A stretch of DNA of 64,000 bases from Siphonodentalium dalli (lineage: Eukaryota > Mollusca > Scaphopoda > Gadilida > Siphonodentaliidae), in the NCBI GenBank assembly GCA_032622095.1, contig CP136068.1, forward strand, positions 163,635,465 through 163,699,464. The letters are read 5' to 3'. Each line of letters opens with the position of its first letter. The first letter of the stretch is position 1. A program made the position numbers and the translations under genes. The notes under the pieces were generated by a model. It did no database searches. It saw only the letters and a list, made by a program, of their open reading frames with translations, and had not been told where the DNA came from. Of this stretch, positions 44,319 to 54,716 are shown piece by piece.

Positions 44319-45515
44319 ATGAATCGATCCAAAAGAGAGCGAACGGTAATTGATTATCACGAAATGAACAGATCGGGTCAAAAGGAAAAAAGGGATAAGT
44401 TCGCGCCATCTGAAGCAATGGAAGATGAAAGTCAGACCAACGCGGACGGTTATACGCTCAACGAATAGATAGCATGTTCTTCTGCAGATAGCGACAGCCA
44501 AACAGGAATCGAATGTAACGATGATGATGAGGCGAAAGGCATGATAGAGGAAATACAGCATAATCGACTTAAAAAGAAGTCTCTGGACGACAGAAGAGCG
44601 GAACGGAAACGAAAGATCAGGCAAGAGTTGGAGTTGTCCCGTAGAGAGTTGGCGGAGGAAAATGCAGCATCGAAGAAAGGTAAAAAGAGTAACAACAAAT
44701 TACCTTAAAGAGACTGTAAACAATCAATTGACAGATCTAAAGTTAGGTTTTACATCGGAAACATGTGATGATGAATTGGACAGTGATGTATCATCTGATA
44801 GGTGTCATAGGTCTGTCACATTTAAGGATAGACATAAAACAAACAAGAAAGTAAAGGCGAAACAGAGTAATATTTCGGGCTTGGAAGCAAAATCAGCTAC
44901 CACAATTTTGTATCCACAATTATGCCCACAGTTATTGTTGCAACTAGAGTATGTGAATACAGAGAAAAGATACCAAGACCTCTCTTTCAGCCAATTTGTT
45001 GCTGGAGAACTTGAAATTATTTCGCAGATTAGAAATGAAAGAAAGAAAAGAAAGGTCGATTGTTTTTATTACGTAAAATTGCTTATTATTTGGAAATTTA
45101 TGAGTGGAAGTCACTGTTGGACTTTTATGCTGCTGTCATTCGAAAGATCGAGTATGGTCAGGCAGACTGGGTTGATGACACATCATTGTTGGAAACCCCA
45201 TTACTGGTTGGTCATACTCGGCCAAAATATGGTAATATCTCAGCGTTGAGTACTCAGAACAGAGCCAGTCCTTTTGGTGGTGATGCATCAGGGCGACCTA
45301 CTCCGACCAATGATAATTCGAACAAGGAATGGTTCTGTCCTGAGTTTCAACGAAATAAATGTCCGTAGAAATCGCCTCATTTGAGAGTGGTTCAGGGTCA
45401 AATGAGACATGTGCAGCATATTTATGCAACTTGTTTGGAGAAAGATAAGATTTGTTCTTCTCATTCTGAGTCCAGCTCGACATGTCCTCATCAGGAAACC
45501 TCACCAGACTCATGA
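44319..45515 (+). pseudogene. DIRS-like gag (ORF1) pseudogene
   Basis: ATG at 44,319 begins MNRSKRERTVIDYHEMNRSG, a charged N-terminal region, with an in-frame TAG at 44,466 and another stop at 44,706. The frame shifts by +1 (44,709 to about 45,050, with SFSQFVAGELEIISQIRNE) and returns (IAYYLEIYEWKSLLDFYAAV at about 45,080). A Cys/His segment EWFCPEFQRNKCP is followed by a TAG at 45,366, then SPH...HIYATCL, the expected continuation of a CCHC-like patch, ending at 45,513. The FVAGELEI and IYEWKSLLDFY motifs are what I know from animal DIRS gag proteins. Confidence 0.8.
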
Positions 45516-45554
45516 CTTTCAAATGAAGCCAGTAAAGACAATGACAAATGTGCT

Positions 45555-47207
45555 GTGAAAAATGTCGCGGCGGATTCATATGAATTAACATCTTTGTCTG
45601 GCTCAGAACATAGTATATCTGATGACAGTTCATTCAACGAAACAGTAGTGAATGAAAATATCAAAGTTAGACAGTCCGGTTTGTATAATTTTGAGTTATG
45701 TCGCATACCAGTTTACTTAACTTTAAACATTGAATTTTTTGAGTCAATGTTGACAAGTTATGAAGATAAACGGTTATGTGTTTTTATAAAGTATGATTTT
45801 CCCATTGGCATGGAAACTAAACATGTTAGACCAACAAATGTTATAGAAGTAGGAATCATGCTGGTGCTACTTCCTTTCCAAATGAGATGAACCATTATAT
45901 TGAGAAAGAATAATCTTATCAAGCAGTAATCGGTCCCTTTCAACAAATTCCATTTGATACTGCATTTATTTCTCCATTAAATTCTGTTCCCAAGCGAGAC
46001 AGTGTAGAAAGGAGAGTAATTTTAGATTTGAGTTTTCCCCAAGGAAACAGTGTCAATGATTTTATTTCAAATAAATTTATATCTTGGAGAAAATTACAAA
46101 TTACTATACCCATCAGTCGATAGCCTTGTTTAATTGGTGAGAGAATGTGGTCAGAATTCTTTGATATATTCAATAGATTTGAAACGATGCTATAGGCAAA
46201 TTCCAGTTGACGTTGGTGACATTGATAATCTTGGTTATAAGTGGAAGGGTCAAGTTTAGTTTGATAGAGTTTTACCAATGGGGTTAAGAAGTAGTGCCTT
46301 TGCATGTCAATCTATGACCATAACTATACATGATGAATCAAGCCGGATTTAACTTGGTAAACTATTTTGATGATTTGGCATGTTGCCAAATTAAAGAGGA
46401 AGCTGATGAGGCATTTTTTATATTTAAAATATTTATTGGATAGTTGTGGGCTTGAAGAAGCCAAAAACAAGAATTGTTCACCGTCAACACAGATGAAATT
46501 TTTGGGTATTCAATTTGATACGAAAGAGTTTCATTGAGTATAGATTCAGTTCGCCTTTGTGAAATTCTTGATCTTGTTCGATCTTGGTTGAATAAGAAAA
46601 AGGCCACGAAGAAGGAACTGGAATCATTATTGGGAAAATTCAATTTTATTTCATCTTGTGTACGACCTGGGCGATTATTTGTTTCACGACTCTTAACATG
46701 GTTGGTACATTTAACATAAATATGCAGAAAGTTTCTATTCCGGTATTTGTTAAAAAAAGATCTGGAGTGGTGGTCAAAATTTATATGTCAGTATAATGGA
46801 ATATCAATGGTAATGCTTGAAGAATGGTCAACACTGGGTGTGGAATTGGCATGTCATTCCACTTTAGCTGGCTGTGGGGCAATTAGTGCCAATGAATGTT
46901 TTCATAAGGAATTTTCTCAGTTCATTTTGAAGTTGAATTTACATATAAATTGTTTGGAACTTCTTACAATTTTAGTCAGACTCCAATTGTTGTGTAGTTG
47001 GTATACAGGCAAAGCATTACAATTTATTGTGATAATTCAGCTTGAGTGACGGTATTAAATTCCGGTGCCACTCATGATTCGTTTATGCAATCCTGTCTCA
47101 GGGAAACTATTTTCATAGCAGCCATTCATCAATTTGAAGTTAAAGGTATCCATATATCAGGCGAGTCTAACAGGATTCCGGATCTATTATCTAGATGTCT
47201 GATATGA
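45555..47207 (+). pseudogene. DIRS-like reverse transcriptase and RNase H pseudogene
   Basis: A leading segment (45,555-45,890) has YLTLNIEFFESMLTSYEDKR. In another frame follow ATSFPNEMNHYI, AVIGPFQQIPFDTAFISPLN, SVPKRDSVERRVILDLSFPQ and GNSVNDFI, RT motifs typical of DIRS. The catalytic box reads NYFDDLAC (about 46,362-46,385) in place of the more usual YxDD. Then LEEAKNKNCSPSTQMKFLGI, KELESLLGKFNFISSCVRPG, and an RNase H-like stretch (EEWSTLGVELACHSTLAGCG, HINCLELLTILVRL), closing with HISGESNRIPDLLSRC near 47,200. At least five frame changes or stops inactivate it. Confidence 0.85.
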
Positions 47208-47334
47208 ACGCTTGTAAATTCAAAGAATTGTTGGGTGACAGACGTGTAAAAACAATTGACATTTCAGATGATCTTTTTTTAATTTACAAATAATTGGTAA
47301 TACATGTTAGAGTAATCTTTTATTAAGTTACAGA

Positions 47335-47565
47335 TAGTGATATGAAAATGTTGAGAGCAGAAGCTAGACTATCCACAAGAGCAGCCTTTGTTAAAGGCAC
47401 AATGAATAATTTAAAGGTTCAATTTGAGTAATATTTATTGTTTTGTATTTATTTTAATATGGTATGTTTACCAGCAGACTGTGTAGTAATTCAATAGCAC
47501 GCTCAATGTCTTAGTATATCACCGACCTCGGTACATTTATTATTAGCGAATTTTCTGTTTGTCCG
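47335..47565 (+). pseudogene. Tyrosine recombinase N-terminal fragment (DIRS)
   Basis: EARLSTRAAFVKGTMNNLKV, QFE, stop, YLLFCIYFNMVCLPADCVVI, Q, stop, HAQCLSISPTSVHLLLAN is the core-binding (SAM-like) domain pattern of DIRS/Ngaro recombinases. Two in-frame TAA/TAG codons interrupt it. The catalytic domain is absent. Confidence 0.65.
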
Positions 47566-47590
47566 TGTGTGATTGTGAATTGCTGAGAAC

Positions 47591-50408
47591 TATTGTTTTT
47601 TGGGAAAAGCTGACATTTACGGTGATGGCATAATTTTAAGACTGTCTGACAGCCCCCCCCCCTCACACTGAAAAACCCTATTCCACTGTTGCATACCATG
47701 TATTGTAGTACATAATTATGTATTATCTTCTTATAATATCATGTAATATGATTTATTTGAGAAATAAACATTTGAACTTTGAACTTTGAGTGTTGTTGCT
47801 GAAATTAAGTGTTGTGACTGTATCAGAACACAGATACATGTACTTTCACAAGAGGATACACTCACTAGAGTAATGTCAAGAGCTTTGATGATGTCAACTA
47901 GTGACAATAATATCAAGAACAACATGGTAGATAATTAGCATGTTGACTGTTGTGAGTGTTGACAGTGTTGTCCGTGTTGTTAACTGGACCTGTTCAATCC
48001 AGTTGACAGTGTTCTGATCGTATCAAAGCACATACAATGATATATGTTTATATAACGATAAATGTACCAGCATAATTCACAAGAACTTCGATGTCAACAA
48101 CAACAATGAACTGACGGATTATGACAAATCCAACATAAGCACACAACAACTTCTTGCCGGTCAGTTTAACGGTGTCAGACCGCGGAACATCGCTGCCAAC
48201 CTTGGACGGTTGAACGTACGGTTAGGCCGCAGCATATTCCAAGGTATAAGACTGTTAAATTAACTGGCAGGCCGTAACCAGTAACTGTCACACCTTGGTA
48301 TGTGTTGTGTCGCATGTGACTGTGTTATCGTTATCAGTGTCCTCGTTGTTGTTGCTGTTGTTGTTGTTATTATTGTTGTTGTTGTTGTTGTTGTGTTGTT
48401 GTTATGGTTGATCATGCTTCCTTTCTCTTCTATCAGGTATTTCCGGTGTAACGCTATCTAGTCAGTTGTGTCGCCTGTGCTATCGTCTTCGCGACATGGA
48501 ATGTTTATCAAGGTTTTGTGACGTCGCTCCGCTGTATACCCAGACAGTCAATGTGAAAGATATGGTGCATAATTACGTTATCTACAGATCGTTCGCTCCG
48601 TGAATTAAAGGTGAGTTAAATTGATCACGCTGGTCATTTAGGGGATAACGGTGTGGCGTTTTGTGATTTCGGAAAGGTACTGGGCGAATATAATGTGGCA
48701 AATTTAGTTAATGGGCGACGGCATAGCCGGACCCCATTAACGGGTATGTAAACTAGGATAATTATATATTACATTGCATGTTTGGCACCTATGAGTATAT
48801 GTTGTACTATTTTTCAAGCAAGCTGATACCTTATGCGTGTCCAAACTCACAGTACTGTTGTTTGTTCTAACTGACCAAAGTTGTCAGTCAAAGGATATTC
48901 CCATATGTATGATCGTGTGTATTCCACGAACCTTACACTGGCAACTTCGGTCCGAATATTATAGACAACTACACTGAGTATTTCTGAACAAATAACTTGT
49001 TTTTAAAATAAACTCGCATATGCTCGTAACATTTAAATGCTATGTCAGTTCCTCGTATATTATGTTTTTGTGCGTTTGCACAGTTTTAATACGTGGTACT
49101 CACCAACATCGAAGCCACGTGATTCCCCACCGTCGCTATAAATAGACATGTAAACTTGAATGAAACTTTCAGGTCTTGTCCAGTCTCTTTAAAAATACGA
49201 CGATAATCCTGTACGTCTCTAGATTTGTCCACACAATTTAATTACTACGCAGCATTCCCAACATGACGTAATAAACAATTTCCAAATATAATGGTGCACT
49301 CATGGCGTAGTAAATGTTTGTGAGACTCATAATATTTAGAAATAGTTATATATGCAACAAGATGCGAAAGAATAATCAGTCACGAATATAGTTGACTGAT
49401 AACAACTCGAAGATGATATATCCTACGAATATTGCGATGAGTAAAATGAGTTATGGATAGATCGCCTGTATTCAGTTTTCCAACAATAGCTGAGTTTGGC
49501 AATGCGTGGGAAACTTATCAACACGTCATTGACCTCTGAACTGTGATGTGGTCTTTTATGCCATGAACATGAACCATTCAATGAAATCACGCGCGTGCGT
49601 CGCCACTGTCCAATGAAAAGGAGGGAATCCCATCAATTCAGTAAGTGATTATGAGTGAGATATCCAGATACGTAAATTGCTCGATTTCGTGTATCGTGAT
49701 ACATTGAAATAACAACGAATTTTACAGCCCTCGGTATACTCGACCGCGGTTGATCGCATGAATGCTCTCACGTACCGAAGTAATACCGGCGGTCAACCTT
49801 GATAAGGGGTACGTGTGGGTAATTAATTAGAGCATCATGTAGCTGTAATTCAACAGTGGTTCTAGATTTCCGTGAATAAATGTGAATTCAACTGCAATAG
49901 TCTTCTTCCTTCATCGCGCCAAAAGGAAAAGCTTGATTAGTGCGTTTCAGTCGGTCGAATTTAGTATACATATGCCTGAAAAAATAGTGATGTAACCAGC
50001 CCACTCCTAGACCAGTGAATGCCTATATGTGTTATCAGATTATATTTTCACTTAAAAAAAGTTCAATCTTTCAGTCAAGCTGATAATACATCACATAATG
50101 CGATAGCGATTTGGAACGGGTAGATGTGTCACATTGACAGGTAACCTTTCACTACGATTTTCTCACTCAAAGGTTCATGAATTCAATGAAATTCCAGTCA
50201 GCTATGCGTTAACATATTTATTGAAGATTTCATGGACAAATATCAAGGATAAAGTTGTCATTTAAACCCAGGTTTTATGTTCAAATTCTCGAGGCGGCTT
50301 CTAGCACTTAGATAAATACGGAAGGCCGATCTTTTCATTAACAAATTTGTTCACTGCATTAATGACAGGTTGTGTTAATAGAGTAAGTAGACGGTGCTAT
50401 AGACACAG
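47591..50408. other. No gene recognised; small simple repeats
   Basis: Holds a C9 tract near 47,653, a GTTGTTGACAGTGTTG-rich patch at 47,940-47,975, and (GTT)n at 48,345-48,410. A 62-codon open frame ending at 48,603 follows a good acceptor (CTCTTCTATCAG at 48,437) and has a C-x2-C (LCRLCYRL), but stops 9 bases before GTGAGT and is not supported. Confidence 0.45.
48345..48410. repeat. (GTT)n microsatellite
   Basis: Interrupted GTT/ATT trinucleotides over about 65 bases. Confidence 0.9.
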
Positions 50409-50421
50409 TCTCGACCCATTG

Positions 50422-51251
50422 CAGGGACGTGCATGGGTATAAATGGTCTCCGCGTTAGGAAGGGTGCCCACCTTCGAATTTGTAAATACACCCCTTGAAC
50501 CATATCAAATTCACATGTTTGCGCGTAATTCCATTTGCAGCCCCCCCCCCCCCTACCCCCCCCCCCCCCCCCCACTGGGCTTTGATTTTTTCCCAACTTG
50601 TTCCTCACAACCGCTTGGATAGTAGCATATTCTAAATGAATCAGTTCTCTTTTTGTCACTGGCTGGGGTGGGCATATATATAATCCACTGGGCCGATCAT
50701 ACAGTACAAAAAATTGTGTAGACCTGAGCCTGAAAAATCCTAATATCTTAATATATAGTGGTCTAACGCCATGCAACCCCCCCCCCGATTTTTGTTTCTT
50801 AAATTAATTATCAGTTTCTGACTGATCACTGGGGAGGGACCGAGACACATCCGATCGACCATGGTTCGGCACGATGTGAGCAATTTTTTTAATTTGATCA
50901 TGGGATTTGCCAAATCCTAGCATCCAGAATGGCATCAAGCTTTCCATTTGTTGGAATTTTTTAGATATGACACCCCCACCCCACAAAGGTTGGACATTTT
51001 ACAAAAGTTTCTGATAGCCATTTCAGTCCAAATTGTTTACCAAAAAAAAGGAAAATATGCAAATGTTGGTCTAAAAACTACAATTATCCATTAATAAATT
51101 GTTGAAAAATCAAACTACGAGAACAATTTCAACCTATTGTTGGTGTGAAATTGACAAAAGATGTTGTGTCATGTATATCAAATTTGCAATGTTGAACATT
51201 TGACCAAAGTTGGGGGGGGGGGGGGTGAGACACCCTGTCGTCATGTCCCTG
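50422..51251. mobile_element. CAGGGAC-ended repeat, copy 3, with 13-bp flanking duplication
   Basis: Starts CAGGGACGTG and ends CATGTCCCTG (inverted, 9 of 10). It is flanked by TCTCGACCCATTG (50,409-50,421) and TCTCAACCCATTG (51,252-51,264). Interior motifs (ATCCTAGCATCCAGAATGGC, CCATTTCAGTCCAAATTG, GTTGAACATTTGACCAAAGT) match copies at 29.5 and 36.4 kb. Poly-C and poly-G tracts (50,540-50,573; 51,213-51,225) fall at positions where the other copies also have them. Confidence 0.7.
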
Positions 51252-51264
51252 TCTCAACCCATTG

Positions 51265-52395
51265 TACACGGGTATAAATATATCGTGGATTTATCCATGT
51301 ATTGCAACTTTGAATACAACCGTTTAGTTACTTTATCGTATGTAGGTGGGGACTGATTTCTCAATTTAATATATATTTACCATCTGAACGGACATGGCGC
51401 ATTTGAACCACAATACTGGTGTATGTTGTAGTGGGGATAATACAGGTCGCTAAAGACACGAAATACCTCTACAAAATCTAAGCATAATCAGAGCGAGCTT
51501 CAGCTGTTTTCTGTGTTTCGCAGTAAATTCGCACAGAAGTGAAGCAAACGCTCTTTATTCCATCCATATAACAAACAGACTACATTTAACACATTTTATT
51601 GTTACAAATTAAGTTTATCTTATCAACCTACCTCCGGGTTTAGATCCCTTCGATCTGTTTAAAGATTACAAACCACTGTTACTTAAAGGTACTCAATCCG
51701 ACCAGACGGTCCCCATATATCAAGTTACAACAAAAACATTTCTTCAAAATACGCTTTTGTTATCATAATCCATTAATTACAAAAATATAATGCTAACCGC
51801 TTCAAATATGGTATAAAATTTCCCAAGTTATTTATCAACATGTTGTTCAACGAAATATGGCCGTATTATCACGAAATATGGCCGTACTACCACTTCATTT
51901 TAGAATTATCCATCTTCAAAGAAATTGTAACTTGGGAGCGTTAATTCGGAATATGCATCTTTAATATGACTTAATATTAAATGAGGGACAAATTCGGTCT
52001 TATATCTGACTGAAAGTACGCGTAGTACATTGTTAGACTCTTGGTCTAAAATAATACATGTTACACCAAATATTGGTTGGACAATTTAACTATAACGTAA
52101 TTGTATATTTGTGCAATCATAATTAATCTATTTTCTAAGTCTAAAAATTCCAACCGATTTATAGTCAACACACGATTGGTCTATGACTTGTAGAATCCAA
52201 TTGTTTTAAATGTTACCAAGATAAGTGAAAGAAAAACACAACCCCCTTCCAACTACTGCCTCGTCCTTGATGAAAGCAACTGATTATCATGGTGCCCATC
52301 TAATCTAAATACAACTTTCCAGCAATCCATAACGCTAAGTATAACATCGGCCAATAAATCGAATAGCAATTTATCTATATCATAAATAACAAATT
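51265..52395. other. No gene recognised
   Basis: Unique AT-rich sequence; a 20-bp local duplication (CGAAATATGGCCGTA) lies at about 51,850-51,885. Confidence 0.45.
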
Positions 52396-52651
52396 TTTTT
52401 TGGACTTCCGGTATGGCGGCGCTCTATTGAGTCACGAAAGTTTTGAGCTCCAAAAAGAAAATGCGTTTTCTCTCAACAGACACGAAGGAATGAAACTTTA
52501 AATGCGCATATTCAATATTTAAATGCGATAAATACAATCGGAAGCGGGAAAAGTGGCAAATAGTATAAAAAAACAGTTGTCTTTTGAACGAATTTACGAA
52601 CAACCAGCGTGTTGCACGAAATTAGGAAATTAGGAAAGTGAAACAGCAAAC

Positions 52652-53506
52652 ATGTCGGTCGTCGAAACGAGATCAAATAAACAATAAAAACTGGAAAACC
52701 AGTACAAGTGCAAGAATTTTGACGATATCAGCAAATGTTTCGTCAATTTACATTCTACAATAGCAATTAGACTAGATAACGTGGAGCAAAACGTCCAGAA
52801 TCTCTCATTAAAAGTGGAGAAAATTGAAAAAAAATCTTCAGACCTTTCTGTGAAAATGAAAGACTTAGAAGAAACAACAATCCCAGAAATGGAAGAAAAA
52901 GTGAACACTCAGTCAGGTAAAGTGGATGAGGTTTCCAGAAGTGTTGACTTCACGTTTGACCAACTGTCAGACAAAATTGATGAATGTTTATTGGCACAAC
53001 AACATTTCGAACAAACAATAACAGAGTTGACAAATCGCCAAATTGAGACGCAATCCTCTCTTATAAAACTGGATATGTGGGGCCGAAAATGGAATCTAAC
53101 AATCCGAGGTATTCCAGGCTCAAGGAATGAAACAGCATTCACAACAGGTGTAAAAGTTATTCAATTCTTAACAACAAATTTGAACATTCCTGAAGAAAGG
53201 ACAGGCGAAATATATTTCTCAGCATGTCATAGGTTGCCGACTGGAGACGAATCATCCCCAGATGTAATTGTTCGGTTTGCGTCACTTCTTGACAGAGATC
53301 TTGTGTTAACAAGGGCAACAAAACTGAGACCAGGTTCAAAACTCAGTGTATCAGTGGACCTTCCTCCTACTGTTTCAAAACTCCGAGGACAGCTTCTCAA
53401 GCAAAGGGCGGAACTACCTCCAGAGGAGAAGAAAAAAACCAGGATCCAGTATCTTAAGAAAGAACCCTTTGTGAAACTTTCACCGAAATATTCAGCATCA
53501 ACTTGA
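52652..53506 (+). pseudogene. LINE ORF1 (L1-type RNA-binding protein), early stop
   Basis: ATG at 52,652 encodes MSVVETRSNKQ, then a TAA at codon 12 (52,685-52,687), after which the frame is open to 53,506. Residues about 44-115 form a heptad-like coiled coil (VQNLSLKVEKIEKKSSDLSV). Then comes an RRM-like region (LDMWGRKWNLTIRGIPGSRN) and a C-terminal domain with PDVIVRFASLLDRDLVLTRA and KKTRIQYLKKEPFVKLSP. This is the layout of transposase_22-type ORF1p, an RNA chaperone that coats its own transcript. Apart from the early stop the frame is well preserved. Confidence 0.85.
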
Positions 53507-53810
53507 GAAACACTTATGATGTATTGCTATCAGAAATGCTAAACAGAGAGAACTGTTAATACTGTTTAGTGTACACAGAATGAGAATGACGTGGGCTGAA
53601 GAAATACCAGATCTAGGAACCTCATTTGACTTCAGCTATACAGTTCTTCTTCTCTAAAGTGAAAATATGTACAATTATTAAAATATTTGTTGACCAATTT
53701 GATTTATTTTCAAGAAGAATTTAAATATGTATGTTTATAAAATGAATATTTAATTCAATACTGCTATATAAAAGGCTCATCAGTCATCACCAAAAATTCT
53801 AAATTTGATA

Positions 53811-54092
53811 TTGACCGTTCTACGACTGGAGCTTCCTGAAATTTTGCATAAACCCTGTGCCAAAACATTCTCCTATACACGTGAGCCCCCCCCCGAATGG
53901 GAGTCTCGCATATGCAGGAGAGTGTATTAGTCTATTAACAATATTCACCTTGACCTTCTAAGCCATAGCACTCTCGTGTTTGTGCGAGGCCCCCTGTGGG
54001 AGACTCGCATAAATGAGAGTGTGCACTGCTGTTACATGATCTTTTAATGATGCATTAGTACAGCACCAGACGCGAAAGCCTGAAAGGGTTAA
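53811..54092. mobile_element. Old MITE-D nested in the LINE
   Basis: Left TTGACCGTTCTACGACTGGA, GCTTCCTGAAATTTTGCATA, ACCCTGTGCC aligns with the inverted MITE-D right end of the 7-kb copy. The right end is GCCTGAAAGGGTTAA (TTAA 54,089-54,092). Two eroded hairpins (53,858-53,930 and 53,957-54,025) keep the GAG...CTCGCATA arm pattern but have lost the loop sequence. It is the most diverged copy with both ends. Confidence 0.7.
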
Positions 54093-54275
54093 TGCCTATA
54101 AACAAATATATATTGGTATGTTTGGCTCTCAGACATAGCCGCATACATAAATGTGTGCTCATTGCCACTTGTTTTGGTCATCAATAAAAAGTTTCAACAT
54201 AAACACTGGACCCAGTACACTGAATTATAATCCTATATATAAGTGTACCACTTCATATTCATTCTGAAGGTCAAA

Positions 54276-54716
54276 ATGGAAAGACCCGAATGCATCTTCA
54301 TTCATTCAGGAGTAAACGAGAGAAAAATTATAGCAATATTTGCACCAATTACAAATACTCCTCAACTCTCAGATGCTTTTATTAATCAATTGTGAGAGAA
54401 ATACGCAATTAGAAGATTCAACTGTAAACCTATTGGAGCTCAGCTTCCTCATATGGACATCCAAGGTTTTAAGGGAAGGGAAAATAATTTCATCCAAGTA
54501 AATATGCTGACAATCATAAACATGAATTTCCTCTCTCTCCTTGTTTCTCAACGAATAAATGAAGAGCGCACGAGCTTACGTGGGATGTCATTTGTTATTG
54601 TTTATACAAAAATTGATCTCAACTATATTAATTATGTGCATGACTTATGTTTTATTATAAAGAATGTTGTATCTCATCTAGATAATATCAGAGAAAGAAT
54701 CATCACAAATGCCTGA
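54276..54716 (+). pseudogene. Unassigned intermediate ORF of the LINE, overlapping ORF2 start
   Basis: From ATG at 54,276 the frame reads MERPECIFIHSGVNERKIIA, IFAPITNTPQLSDAFINQL, then TGA at 54,393. It stays open after the stop through EKYAIRRFNCKPIGAQLPHM to the TGA at 54,714-54,716. That stop overlaps the ORF2 ATG (54,709) within ATGCCTGA. About 147 codons with one stop is long for this AT content. I recognise no domain. It could be a degraded extra ORF, a displaced C-terminal part of ORF1, or a chance frame. Standard L1/Tx1 elements have only two ORFs. Confidence 0.35.

Larger units (their letters stand above)
44319..47590 (+). mobile_element. DIRS-like retrotransposon, degraded and 3'-truncated
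   Basis: Gag-like, RT, RNase H and the beginning of a tyrosine recombinase occur in that order on +, the gene order of DIRS elements, which integrate with a tyrosine recombinase instead of an integrase. Each part is broken by stops or frameshifts. The recombinase catalytic region (R-H-R-Y) is missing: similarity ends by about 47,590 in simple unique sequence. Split or inverted terminal repeats were not found, so the ends are approximate. Confidence 0.88.

Noticed and set aside
48438-48606. Possible zinc-binding exon (LCRLCYRL) after a good acceptor
   Set aside because: Only one C-x2-C pair is evident, the frame ends in TGA 9 bases before a GTGAGT, and no partner exon was found.
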